Shown here: in pieces, positions 42,974 through 51,095 of the stretch | Numbering within the stretch: position 1 is the first letter of the stretch | Layout of the letters: every line of letters starts with the position of its first letter | NCBI RefSeq assembly: GCF_002483205.1 | Contig: NZ_DLHM01000007.1 | Span: 310,001 to 374,000 of the forward strand | Source of the DNA: Flavihumibacter sp. UBA7668 | Lineage (GTDB): Bacteria; Bacteroidota; Bacteroidia; Chitinophagales; Chitinophagaceae | Direction: 5' to 3' | DNA length: 64,000 nt | Program-made: the position numbers and the translations under genes | Notes under the pieces: model-generated | The model's input: the letters and a program-made list of their open reading frames with translations, nothing else | What the model was told of the DNA's origin: nothing | Databases searched by the model: none

Positions 42974-44110
42974 TCAACGGTTTAGGTATCGGTATTGCTC
43001 ACACGCTGCAAGTAGAAATGCTCCTACACCAAAACCAGCGGTTGAGTTTTTATCGACTATTTGTCCGGGTATGGCCCGCTCTCCAATCGGTTGTACATAA
43101 CCCACACGGCCATCAGACTGCAGGGCTGTTTGGGTAAGGTAGTTCCAGGATTTGGTTACAACGGGTGCATACGTTGTTGCATCGAGATAGCCATTATTGA
43201 TCCCCCATAAAAATCCATAAGTAAAAAAGGCTGTTCCACTGGTTTCTGGTCCGGGTGCATGTTCCGGGTCCAATAAACTCCGGGTCCAGTAACCTTCCGG
43301 CTGCTGGCAATCTTTAATAGCAAGCGCCATTTTTTTGTAGATTCGGATATACGCTTCCCGATGGGGGTCGTTGGACGGTAAATCTTTCAGCACTTTTGCG
43401 AATCCGGCAAAAACCCACCCATCACCTCTCGCCCAGAAATCTTTTTTTCCACTTGAAGTTTTATGTTTGGGGAATACATATTTGGCATCGCGGAAATATA
43501 ATCCGGATGTTGAATCATACATAATACTATTCGCGTAACTCAAATATTCGTGGAGTTTATCCAGGTATTGCCGGTTTCCCGTTATTGAATATAGTTTTGT
43601 CATAACCGGCATCACCATATATAGACCGTCTGCCCACCACCAATAATCATTTTGGGCGGTGCTCATCTGGTATTCCATTACTTCTTTTGTACGGGCTATT
43701 TTCTTTTCATCTTTTTCCAGTTTATAGAGGTCAATATAGGTTTGAAAGCAGATCTGCCAATCGCCGAAGAGCACATACTCATCTTTTTCACCATAACTAT
43801 ACCTCCATTCTGCTTTATTGGCTGACCTGGCACCCTTCCATTCATTGTGTTCAGCCCATGCAGTCGAATAATTGCGATAGTTTTCGTTTTTTGTCAGAAA
43901 ATAAGCTTCCATATTACCCGTATGATAAGCCGCAATATCCCAGAATGCCCATTGCTGGGGAGGATGGTTAGATTGCCAATAACTGTTCACTTTATGAATG
44001 ATCTCCAAAACTTGCTTTTCCACTACGGAGCTTCCGATTTTTTTCGAAGAACTGCATGCATTTAGCAGTATTGAAAAAATCAGGAAGACGAGTATGTGAT
44101 TTCTATTCAT
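42974..44110 (-). CDS. GH105 unsaturated uronyl hydrolase lipoprotein
   Basis: A 378-residue lipoprotein (lipobox LLNAC, Cys19) of the (alpha/alpha)6-barrel GH88/GH105 group. This group removes the unsaturated uronic acid left at the non-reducing end by polysaccharide lyases. The core motif WWWADGLYMVMPVM contains Asp161, the likely counterpart of the general acid in YteR-type enzymes. FWARGDGWVFAGFAKVL and TSGTAFFTYGFLWGI are further family landmarks. Its presence implies that a lyase produces its substrate, and the adjacent BNR_4 gene is the best candidate. It forms a tight minus-strand operon with that gene (17 bases) and the DUF2264-GH16 gene (4 bases). The sugar preference (rhamnogalacturonan versus ulvan-like) is not readable. 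Confidence 0.9.
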   Translation of the reverse strand: MNRNHILVFLIFSILLNACSSSKKIGSSVVEKQVLEIIHKVNSYWQSNHPPQQWAFWDIAAYHTGNMEAYFLTKNENYRNYSTAWAEHNEWKGARSANKAEWRYSYGEKDEYVLFGDWQICFQTYIDLYKLEKDEKKIARTKEVMEYQMSTAQNDYWWWADGLYMVMPVMTKLYSITGNRQYLDKLHEYLSYANSIMYDSTSGLYFRDAKYVFPKHKTSSGKKDFWARGDGWVFAGFAKVLKDLPSNDPHREAYIRIYKKMALAIKDCQQPEGYWTRSLLDPEHAPGPETSGTAFFTYGFLWGINNGYLDATTYAPVVTKSWNYLTQTALQSDGRVGYVQPIGERAIPGQIVDKNSTAGFGVGAFLLAACEQYRYLNR

Positions 44111-44127
44111 TGAACTAGTTGATTTAA

Positions 44128-45459
44128 TTATTTAAATACCCTTTTCCATTCCAACACATTAACCAGGGTTGGTTTGACACTGGCGACGCCTTCTCCATCC
44201 ACCTGGGTAACTTCCTGAACAAAGAGATGTAAAACCTGTTGGTTTTTCCACAATTCTGTGTCATAGGAAGGCTCCCAGGATCCCGCCGAAAACCTGGTTA
44301 AGTCTCTTAAATGCCATTTTTGCTTTTTAAGATTAGTACAGATTGCGGCAGACACCCGGTTGCCTCTCTCTTCATCCCGGAACAGAAGTACCACGGCCGT
44401 TTTTTTACCAATTTGACCGGCGATTAGTTGTGGTCGGGATATTGGAATACGTTTACTGCCCATGCCACTCAGACTGAAGGGCGTTTTTCTGAAACCGAGA
44501 TTTTGAATCTGCCATTGGGTGCCTGAATTATATACCAGCTGATACTGAGGTATTGAATCTGATGGAGCTCGCCAGTAGGTTGCGATAAAAGGGTGCCCAT
44601 CGTCATCGGCAACCATGGAAGTTTGATTGATAAGCTCACTGTTTTGAGGAACGTAGGCAGCAATTTCAGCAGTTCCTGCAGTTATTGGCAGTCTATATTT
44701 TTCACCGGTTGATTTTTCCCAGGTTTTACCACCGTCTTTGGATTGTGCATAACAGAGATCGTGATTGGATGCTACATCCGGACTCTCCCGCCAAACCCAG
44801 GAAAGGTGAATGGTCCCTTTGGAATCCAGGCATGCCTGCCAATAGGCATTTCGTTGCATTTCACCGTCAATCAGATTGGAATGCAGTTGCTGCCAGCTTT
44901 TGATTGCGCTATTGTACCGATTGATCACAAGATTCCCCTTGCCTGAACCACCATTTCTGTAAAAAAACAGCAGGTCACCATCCGGCAGTCGGTAAAATTC
45001 CGGATAGGAAACTGCAGCTTCCTCCAGTCCGGTCATGGCTTGTTTTACCCCAAGTTCCAGAGAACCCGGAGCAACTGATCTTGTGTATCTAAGTGGATTA
45101 TTATGGTGATCCCAAGCCACATGTAGGTAGCCATCGCCATCAACCATGATACTGATGCTATTATGGGCATCCCTGGCATTCCCTTTAAATCCGGTTTTCT
45201 TTACCTGCCAGCTGCTGGTATTAAGGGCACGTTTACCAAGTATCAAATCTGCATCGGGACTATAATATGCAATGAATTGAGTATCTCTGTAAGTAACCAG
45301 CGAGTTTTTCCGAAATACAGCAGCATTAACAGAATTATTAGCCCAGCCCGAATCCACCTGAATGATTTTTAAAGCAGCACTGGGGACTGTTTTATGACTG
45401 CATCCTATAAGGCCGACATATAGCAGTAAAATGAAAAATAAATAGCGCATACTGATCAA
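44128..45459 (-). CDS. BNR_4 propeller lipoprotein, candidate PL24/PL25-like polysaccharide lyase
   Basis: A 443-residue lipoprotein (lipobox GLIGC, Cys20; an ATG three codons downstream is an alternative start). The fold is a BNR_4 seven-bladed propeller: FKGNARDAHNSISIMVDGDG, then YLHVAWDHHNNPLRY, and FYRNGGSGKGN. Ulvan lyases of PL24 and PL25 share this architecture and use two histidines about 20-21 residues apart (H123/H143 in the PL25 enzyme and H146/H167 in the PL24 enzyme, from memory). Here His99 and His119 are 20 apart in equivalent motifs. The neighbouring GH105 gene would process the unsaturated products. BNR_4 proteins of unknown function are also common in PULs, so the lyase activity is an inference from these two facts. 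It is the first gene of the PUL 2 enzyme operon. Confidence 0.75.
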   Translation of the reverse strand: MISMRYLFFILLLYVGLIGCSHKTVPSAALKIIQVDSGWANNSVNAAVFRKNSLVTYRDTQFIAYYSPDADLILGKRALNTSSWQVKKTGFKGNARDAHNSISIMVDGDGYLHVAWDHHNNPLRYTRSVAPGSLELGVKQAMTGLEEAAVSYPEFYRLPDGDLLFFYRNGGSGKGNLVINRYNSAIKSWQQLHSNLIDGEMQRNAYWQACLDSKGTIHLSWVWRESPDVASNHDLCYAQSKDGGKTWEKSTGEKYRLPITAGTAEIAAYVPQNSELINQTSMVADDDGHPFIATYWRAPSDSIPQYQLVYNSGTQWQIQNLGFRKTPFSLSGMGSKRIPISRPQLIAGQIGKKTAVVLLFRDEERGNRVSAAICTNLKKQKWHLRDLTRFSAGSWEPSYDTELWKNQQVLHLFVQEVTQVDGEGVASVKPTLVNVLEWKRVFK

Positions 45460-45511
45460 TAAAGCACAATTTAATCCGGAACCTTATGGGTGATGGGGTA
45501 CAAAATCATAT

Positions 45512-47596
45512 TTATAATCGAATGATAAGATCTGAACAATTTAGAAATTCCGGATTTTTATGCGATACACATACGATCAGCATTTTATCTTTTATTCTTA
45601 GCAATAAATTATGAACCCATTTTTCGGTATCTGCATCCAATGCCGCTGTTGCTTCATCCAATAAAAGAATCGAAGGCTGTCTGTATAAAGCGCGGGCTAA
45701 TCCTATCAACTGCTTCTGCCCCCCTGAAACAATCAAACCGCCTTCACCAAGATTGGTATTTAACCCCTGCGGAAATGTTTTGAAAAAACCTTCCAGGCCA
45801 TACTTATTTAAAATTGTCAGAATTTTTTCGGGACAACTATATGCTTCCTCGAATGCAATATTTTCTATAATTGTACCAGCAAGCAATGTTATTTCCTGAG
45901 GCACCATGGCTACCAGATTCATCCAGGAAGAGAAGGATAGATTACGCAAATTAAATTCATTATTTATTCGGATTACTCCATCATATTCCTCGTTCAGTTT
46001 GCAGATAATATTCAAAAGAGTTGTTTTTCCACTGCCATTTTCACCAATAATGGATATTAGTCCGGTTGCCGGAAAAACAAAATTCATCTCGGCTTCTTTT
46101 AATTTTGTCTGATGTATAGCAGGACGAACATGCTCAAAACAAATCGAGGAATAAGAATTAATTTCAATTTCCTGAGTTCTGGCATTCGCATGAGCCAACT
46201 GAAATTCAATCAACCGATTGAATGCTATGGAAGCTTCTTTTAATGGTACGGAAAATGCCGCCAGATTTGTCAAAATAGGAAATAATAAAGAAACAAATCC
46301 AATAACTGATACAAATTCACCGGTTGATAAATTTCCTGAAATAGCTGAAAGAGCTGCCATATAAATAACAAGCAGCATAACCGGCACAATAACAATTCCC
46401 GAATATAATCCCAAACTGGAAATAGCCGAGCCATACTTCTTTTGTGCGTCCTGAAACTGTGCCTGATTAGAAATCATCAGGCTATTTGCCAATTCCTCCT
46501 TTTTAAATAATTTATATACTCGAATGGAGGAGATTATGGATATAAATTGTTGTTCGAACCAGGTATTTCTTCTTATAAGGTTTAATTGTAAACTGCTTAA
46601 TTTATTCGCACGCTGAGCCATCCAAATGATATAAAAAGGACATACCAGTATCATAATCAATCCAATCTTCCATTCATACAAAAACAATAGAACGAAAACT
46701 ACGCCCAAAAAAAATACATCTATTATGACATTGCTAAAAACGGCAAAGACAACCTGTTGAATTTTTTGAGCATCCCGAAATCGAACGGTAAAATCACCTA
46801 TCTGATGTTTATCAAAGTAAGTTGTCGGTAACAGCAAAAGCCGGGAGCAAAACCAGGCAAACAGTCGTCTATTAAATAATGCAGTTTGCCGCAAAATAAA
46901 TTCCATTCGAATTCTTGTTAGCATTTCCTTTCCCAATAAAATAGAAAGAAGTAGAATAAATGCAGTTCTCATTTGCTGAATGGCCTTATCCGGAATATAA
47001 GAATCTACAATCCGCTGAACCAACAGCGTTAGCAGGCCATTCGTTGCAGCAATCAAAGCCCCAAATACCAGAATTACGATAAAGGGAAAGAGCAGATCAT
47101 CTACCATTTCATAGATCCAGCGTAGTTTATGTTTATTGGTAAGTCGAAATGGTATACTATGTTTCCTTGGATAAATATGGATACAAACTCCTGAGTCCCA
47201 AAATTTTTTGAGCTGATTTTCCGTAATAATTGACTCGCCGTTAGCGGGATCCATGATTTTATAGTTCCTTCGGGTTTTATTTCTTATGACTTCCGAAAGC
47301 ACCACATAGTGGGGCAAGCCAGTTTCATTTTTTACCAATAGGACAAGCGGGATTTTGGAAAGGTCCAATTCCTGCAGCTGATTTACCCTGTACCCTTCTG
47401 ATTGGAATCCTAGTTTACCAGCGCCTTCTTTTAAGCCTCTTAATGTAGTGCCGGTCAGCTGAGTGCCACATAGCTCCCGGGCAAGTTCAACAGGTATTAA
47501 TCCACCATAGAAAGCAACAATGCTGGTCAAACATGCTGCACCGCAATCATTTGTGCTTTCCTGCCTGACAATCGGATATCTTCTATTTTTTTTCAT
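45512..47596 (-). CDS. C39-peptidase-containing ABC exporter
   Basis: A 694-residue PCAT-type transporter, which both cleaves a double-glycine leader and exports the peptide. The N-terminal C39 peptidase shows Gln12 and Cys18 in QESTNDCGAACL, His96 in GLPHYVVL and Asp116 in IMDPANG, so the catalytic residues are complete. Six membrane helices span about 165-460. The ATPase has Walker A GENGSGKTT, signature VSGGQKQL and Walker B LLLDEATAALD. It is the last gene of the peptide locus and overlaps the thioredoxin-like gene by 14 bases. Its natural substrate is presumably the GG-leader peptide at 50826-51038. No HlyD adaptor or TolC-like partner is encoded nearby, so how the product crosses the outer membrane is open. 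Confidence 0.95.
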   Translation of the reverse strand: MKKNRRYPIVRQESTNDCGAACLTSIVAFYGGLIPVELARELCGTQLTGTTLRGLKEGAGKLGFQSEGYRVNQLQELDLSKIPLVLLVKNETGLPHYVVLSEVIRNKTRRNYKIMDPANGESIITENQLKKFWDSGVCIHIYPRKHSIPFRLTNKHKLRWIYEMVDDLLFPFIVILVFGALIAATNGLLTLLVQRIVDSYIPDKAIQQMRTAFILLLSILLGKEMLTRIRMEFILRQTALFNRRLFAWFCSRLLLLPTTYFDKHQIGDFTVRFRDAQKIQQVVFAVFSNVIIDVFFLGVVFVLLFLYEWKIGLIMILVCPFYIIWMAQRANKLSSLQLNLIRRNTWFEQQFISIISSIRVYKLFKKEELANSLMISNQAQFQDAQKKYGSAISSLGLYSGIVIVPVMLLVIYMAALSAISGNLSTGEFVSVIGFVSLLFPILTNLAAFSVPLKEASIAFNRLIEFQLAHANARTQEIEINSYSSICFEHVRPAIHQTKLKEAEMNFVFPATGLISIIGENGSGKTTLLNIICKLNEEYDGVIRINNEFNLRNLSFSSWMNLVAMVPQEITLLAGTIIENIAFEEAYSCPEKILTILNKYGLEGFFKTFPQGLNTNLGEGGLIVSGGQKQLIGLARALYRQPSILLLDEATAALDADTEKWVHNLLLRIKDKMLIVCVSHKNPEFLNCSDLIIRL

Positions 47597-48077
47597 GCTG
47601 GATCATTTGCAGAATGGCTTCTTTGCCTCTATATCCGGTAATCCGGGTTTCTAATTTCCCATTCCGATAAAAAAAATAAGACGGTGTAGAGGGATATCCT
47701 AATTGGGCAAACCAGATTTTATGCCGATCATTCAAAAATGTAAACCTATCCAATTTCCCAGCTTTAATTAATTCGCTAAATCCGTATCCGGTACTTTTAT
47801 CATTAATTGAAATAAGAATGAGATTGGTTCTTTGTAGGTTAAAACTTATCTGTGCAAGATCGCCGACTGCTTTCCTGCAATGTTCGCAACCAGGATCCAC
47901 CACTATTACTAAACTATTTGCATATCTGTTTTTATCCGGTTCCGGCTTTGACCAGCCCGCACCTAATAAAATAGGAAGATCCCGAATCAATAGCTGTCTT
48001 GCATATAGATTATATACAAGAAGGGTTATTCCAAATACAACAAGAAGGAACACCACAATAATTTTAGTTTTTTTCAT
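47583..48077 (-). CDS. Membrane-anchored thioredoxin-fold protein
   Basis: A 164-residue protein with one N-terminal membrane helix (about 5-24). Its thioredoxin-like domain has the active-site pair Cys64-Glu-His-Cys67 in VVDPGCEHCRKAV and a cis-proline-type loop, GYPSTPSYFFY. It should be an oxidoreductase facing the periplasm. In this operon the obvious client is the exported peptide, whose mature part contains exactly two cysteines, so disulfide formation or reduction is a likely role. The gene overlaps its upstream neighbour by 4 bases and the exporter by 14 bases, so the products are probably made in similar amounts. It is not a TlpA/ResA protein in the strict sense. Confidence 0.85.
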   Translation of the reverse strand: MKKTKIIVVFLLVVFGITLLVYNLYARQLLIRDLPILLGAGWSKPEPDKNRYANSLVIVVDPGCEHCRKAVGDLAQISFNLQRTNLILISINDKSTGYGFSELIKAGKLDRFTFLNDRHKIWFAQLGYPSTPSYFFYRNGKLETRITGYRGKEAILQMIQHEKK

Positions 48078-48742
48078 ATGGATGGTATATATAATTGTTG
48101 AATAAAACTTACCAACAGGATCCAGGTAATCAAAAAGCTTCCATAAGAATATAGGATAAAACGCATGCCATGTTCAAATTTTACCTGCAATTTCTGCGAG
48201 ACAAGAAATCCAAGCAACAACATATAAACCACTTCAAACATGTTTATAGACATAAAGGAAAAATGAAGGGGATGATTTTTTTCAAGTGGAAAAATTGCAG
48301 CAATTGACAGAGATGTATAATTTGCAATATCATCAAGCGTATGTACCTCTTTAAAAAATACCAGTACGATAGTCCGCAACAATGAAGCCAGTATGAATAT
48401 GAGCTCGGAAGAAAGCACAATGTAGAAAACTGCTTTAAAATCCAGTTTACGATCCGAGAATATTAGCGTAGCATGAATTATCAAACTTATAAACAGGAGC
48501 TTCCCAGCCATAGCCACTGGTATTAAAAAATAAGAAACAGTCCTGCTCTTCGAAAATATCTCAGTTAATTGTCCTTCATTTTCATTTCCTGCCAATTTAT
48601 TTGTTGCAAATAAAACTTCCTCAGTTATGATATACTGATTGGAAAAAAACAATAAAGACAGGTAAATAATGACTTCAACAGTAAAAATCAGCCATAGATT
48701 TATACTGCTCTCCCTTTGCAGGGAGCCGCTAATCCTTTTCAT
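48074..48742 (-). CDS. Multi-span membrane protein of unknown function in the peptide locus
   Basis: A 222-residue protein with about five predicted membrane helices, e.g. LWLIFTVEVIIYLSLLFF (about 17-34), VAMAGKLLFISLIIHATLIF (about 76-95), AVFYIVLSSELIFILASLL, INMFEVVYMLLLGFLVS and a C-terminal FILYSYGSFLITWILLVSF. The arrangement resembles Yip1-like membrane proteins, but the similarity is weak and I do not assign a family. The start MKRISGSLQRE lies 10 bases after the ABC ATPase gene, and the end overlaps the thioredoxin-like gene. Possible roles are an immunity protein or a transporter partner; neither is shown by the sequence. Confidence 0.75.
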   Translation of the reverse strand: MKRISGSLQRESSINLWLIFTVEVIIYLSLLFFSNQYIITEEVLFATNKLAGNENEGQLTEIFSKSRTVSYFLIPVAMAGKLLFISLIIHATLIFSDRKLDFKAVFYIVLSSELIFILASLLRTIVLVFFKEVHTLDDIANYTSLSIAAIFPLEKNHPLHFSFMSINMFEVVYMLLLGFLVSQKLQVKFEHGMRFILYSYGSFLITWILLVSFIQQLYIPSI

Positions 48743-48752
48743 GGTAAAAATA

Positions 48753-49394
48753 TTAATTGATCATGATCCCATTTTCAAGCAATATGGTATCTGTAATTAA
48801 TCCATCAAGAAGTAGTGGATCATGACAGGTGATTAAAATAGTTGTTCCCTTTTCGAAATGGGATTTCAAATGCTGTTTTAATGAAACTTGTGCGGATTGA
48901 TCCAGATACGCAAATGGTTCATCCAGAACAAGTAGGGTTGGACTACCCATCATGGCAGCAATTATCCCAACCCGAACCTGATTGCCTGATGAAAGATCCC
49001 TTATATAGGTTTTATTATTTAGCATTTCTGGTGTACACAAGTCAGAAAAATACTGATTCAAATAATTTTCAGGTGAAACAAACGATATCTTTCGAATTTT
49101 TGCCATTAAATCAAAATATTCGATCGCTGAGAGAAATCCTGGAAGATAGGAGCTTCCAAGGTATACACCGGTAAAGTGCTTCCATGATTCATCTTTGCTT
49201 ACATCTTTCCCCTCTATTCGGATAATTCCATTTTGCCGGGGGTAGAGGTCAAGCATTGTTTTTAATAAACTTGATTTCCCTGAGCCATTATTCCCAGCAA
49301 GATGAGTAATGGATTTATTTTTTACCCGCAAAAAGTCAATTTGCAGCATAAAACGATGTCCAAGTTTGAGTTTCAGATTGGTGCATTCCATCAT
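48753..49394 (-). CDS. ABC transporter ATP-binding protein
   Basis: A 213-residue ABC ATPase with Walker A AGNNGSGKSS (33-42), signature LSSGNQ (134-139, a slight variant of LSGGQ), Walker B LLVLDEP (154-160) and switch His191. It has no membrane part, so it needs separate permeases. The two small membrane proteins encoded just upstream (6 bases away) are the obvious partners. In bacteriocin loci such an ATPase-permease set often provides self-protection by expelling the peptide. That reading is an inference from context. Confidence 0.9.
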   Translation of the reverse strand: MMECTNLKLKLGHRFMLQIDFLRVKNKSITHLAGNNGSGKSSLLKTMLDLYPRQNGIIRIEGKDVSKDESWKHFTGVYLGSSYLPGFLSAIEYFDLMAKIRKISFVSPENYLNQYFSDLCTPEMLNNKTYIRDLSSGNQVRVGIIAAMMGSPTLLVLDEPFAYLDQSAQVSLKQHLKSHFEKGTTILITCHDPLLLDGLITDTILLENGIMIN

Positions 49395-49400
49395 ACAGAA

Positions 49401-50087
49401 TCAGTTAATAAGATTAAGTTTATACTGCCAGTTTTTACTTCGGGAAAGCTGAAGAAGTTTAATTGGTAAAAAAAGCAATGCAATTATTCCCACTACCATA
49501 AAGTAAATATTAATCCATGCAGAACCTGAATAGTAAATCTGTAAACCATAAACCACCAGTGGTACACCAAGCAAGAAGAATTCAGAGAGATAATTATAAA
49601 TAGTGACGCCCGTAAAATTGGCAAACATACCCGCTTTATTTGGATCAATTTTGCGAGCCCCGGCAGTACCTTTAAGTAGTGCGGCTAATGGAATAGTTGG
49701 TAACAAATAGAAACAGAATGCCAAAACAAATGGAAGATAACTGGTATTCCAAAAATAGATCAATGGGACTATGCTGCTTATCAATGTCATGAAAATTATT
49801 AACAATACCCTTGCACCAAAATAGGCCAGCCAATTTATAGGAGATAGAAAATAAGTTGGCAGAAAATAAAGCTGCCAGGAATAGAACAGTAGTGAGTAAG
49901 TCAGGGGCAATACTGCAACCATTGTCATAATCATCAGGTACTTTACTATCTCCAAATCAATATTATTCAGATAAAAAAATATGCAACCGTAAAATAAACA
50001 GGCCAGGAAACCCAGAAAAAGCTTTCTTGTCCGCGCATTGCGCAGAAAAAATTTAATCTCTGTTATTAATAAAATCTTTAACTGCAT
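49401..50087 (-). CDS. Membrane protein resembling the C-terminal half of DUF5687 (ABC permease part)
   Basis: A 228-residue protein with about six membrane helices. It begins MQLKILLITEIKFFLRNART and continues with helices such as GFLACLFYGCIFFYL, MIMTMVAVLPLTYSLLFYSW and VLLIIFMTLISSIVPLIYFW. The start (E-I-K-x-x-x-R-N), the YS-W pair and the general pattern match my memory of the second half of Bacteroidota DUF5687 proteins, which are about 480-490 residues long and lie next to ABC ATPases. The previous gene looks like the first half and overlaps it by 10 bases in another frame. It precedes the ABC ATPase by 6 bases and is probably part of its permease. Confidence 0.7.
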   Translation of the reverse strand: MQLKILLITEIKFFLRNARTRKLFLGFLACLFYGCIFFYLNNIDLEIVKYLMIMTMVAVLPLTYSLLFYSWQLYFLPTYFLSPINWLAYFGARVLLIIFMTLISSIVPLIYFWNTSYLPFVLAFCFYLLPTIPLAALLKGTAGARKIDPNKAGMFANFTGVTIYNYLSEFFLLGVPLVVYGLQIYYSGSAWINIYFMVVGIIALLFLPIKLLQLSRSKNWQYKLNLIN

Positions 50088-50770
50088 GGCCAGGACATTT
50101 TTTCAAATAACAAATATTGGCGGATGTATTGGTAAAATTTAAAAATTATCACACTCAAAAAAAACCACATTAAAAGCACATTAAACCAGAAAAACAGACT
50201 TCCCCAATGATCAGACTGTATTTCCTTAAGACTGAGATGACTGGCATATAGGATACCTGATGGAAGTATAAGTAAGAACCATCTAAATACCTGATGATTT
50301 ACATGCATTCCTTTGAACCAGACAAATGAATAATGACCAACCAGTATGGCACCCAGATGAAGAAATCCAACACTCCAAACCAAAAAAGGATCGAACATAG
50401 TCCAGTTAAAATAATAAATGAATATTAGTAAAATCGAGATGATATTAATCCACTCCAGCAAAGACCTAAAAAGAATATACCATGCCAATAGTTTTTTTGT
50501 TATTCCCATATGTAACAACTGAAATATAGGGAGATAATTAACTCTGGTGAAAACAAATCGCATAATCATATCAACCAGAAAAATTACACAAGAGCCAAAC
50601 AACCAGCTTTTTAATCCGGAGTGATTCTTTTGAAAAAAACGAACCAAAACAAAAACCATAAAACTCTGATTTGCCAGAACAAATATTGGAAGGATTAAAG
50701 AGAGTAGTCTGTTTCCAGGGGGTTCTCTTAGTACTTTTTGAATGAATTCGAGTTTTAGAAGTTTAACCAT
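50078..50770 (-). CDS. Membrane protein resembling the N-terminal half of DUF5687 (ABC permease part)
   Basis: A 230-residue protein with about six membrane helices: LLSLILPIFVLANQSFMVFVL, WLFGSCVIFLVDMIMRFVF, NIISILLIFIYYF and others, ending YLLFEKMSWPCS. The segment FLVDMIMRFVFTRVNYLPIF resembles a conserved motif in the first half of DUF5687 proteins (a D near an R-F just before the cytosolic loop). Together with the next gene it has 458 residues, close to the size of an intact DUF5687 protein. It starts 55 bases after the peptide gene, across a terminator-like hairpin. It could be a natural two-gene permease or the product of a split in an ancestral gene. Confidence 0.7.
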   Translation of the reverse strand: MVKLLKLEFIQKVLREPPGNRLLSLILPIFVLANQSFMVFVLVRFFQKNHSGLKSWLFGSCVIFLVDMIMRFVFTRVNYLPIFQLLHMGITKKLLAWYILFRSLLEWINIISILLIFIYYFNWTMFDPFLVWSVGFLHLGAILVGHYSFVWFKGMHVNHQVFRWFLLILPSGILYASHLSLKEIQSDHWGSLFFWFNVLLMWFFLSVIIFKFYQYIRQYLLFEKMSWPCS

Positions 50771-50789
50771 ATAGGAACAATTTGAGATT

Positions 50790-50820
50790 AAAAAAGTGAA
50801 ACAGGTTTCCCTGTTTCACT
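50790..50820 (-). terminator. Terminator or attenuator after the GG-leader peptide gene
   Basis: Perfect 11-bp stem (50795-50805 with 50810-50820, arm AGTGAAACAGG, loop TTTC) followed on the minus strand by six T residues (complement of 50790-50795). It lies 5 nt after the stop codon of the peptide gene and before the membrane-protein genes. Partial read-through would give much more peptide mRNA than transporter mRNA, as is common in peptide-export operons. Confidence 0.8.
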
Positions 50821-50825
50821 CATTT

Positions 50826-51038
50826 TTAAATTATTCTACAGGATTTGAGTGTACTATACAAACCCTTCACATACCCTAAGCCAACTCCTGCAAATGCAAG
50901 CGCGCTTCCACCTGTAGCAATAACACCTGCAATTCCAATTGCAGTTCCCACTACTGTAAGTGCAGCAGTTATTCCACAATCCACATCACTGTATCCTCCC
51001 TGAAATGAAGCCATTTCACTTTCATTCAACTTCTGCAT
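50826..51038 (-). CDS. Double-glycine-leader bacteriocin-like peptide precursor
   Basis: A 70-residue precursor. The leader MQKLNESEMASFQGG (1-15) has the pattern of GG leaders cut by C39 peptidases: hydrophobic Leu4, Met9 and Phe12 before Gly14-Gly15. The mature peptide of 55 residues (Tyr16-Ile70) is hydrophobic and glycine/alanine rich, with three GxxxG motifs (31-35, 51-55, 55-59) of the kind used for helix packing in class IIb two-peptide bacteriocins. It has exactly two cysteines (Cys21 and Cys67) near its ends, so one disulfide could staple them together. A basic region near the C-terminus (Lys58, Lys65, Arg68) would fit membrane interaction. The complete C39 exporter and thioredoxin-like protein are encoded downstream in the same direction. 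It is the first gene of its operon. A second peptide partner was not found. Antibacterial activity is inferred; a signalling role is possible. Confidence 0.85.
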   Translation of the reverse strand: MQKLNESEMASFQGGYSDVDCGITAALTVVGTAIGIAGVIATGGSALAFAGVGLGYVKGLYSTLKSCRII

Positions 51039-51095
51039 AATTTTAAAATTTTAAAATGAAGACCACATTAACGCAGCAGCCTATACGCGTTCCGG

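Noticed and set aside
48074..48742. Assigning the membrane protein as a definite immunity protein or Yip1 family member
   Set aside because: Only the helix pattern and the operon context support it; no diagnostic residues are visible.
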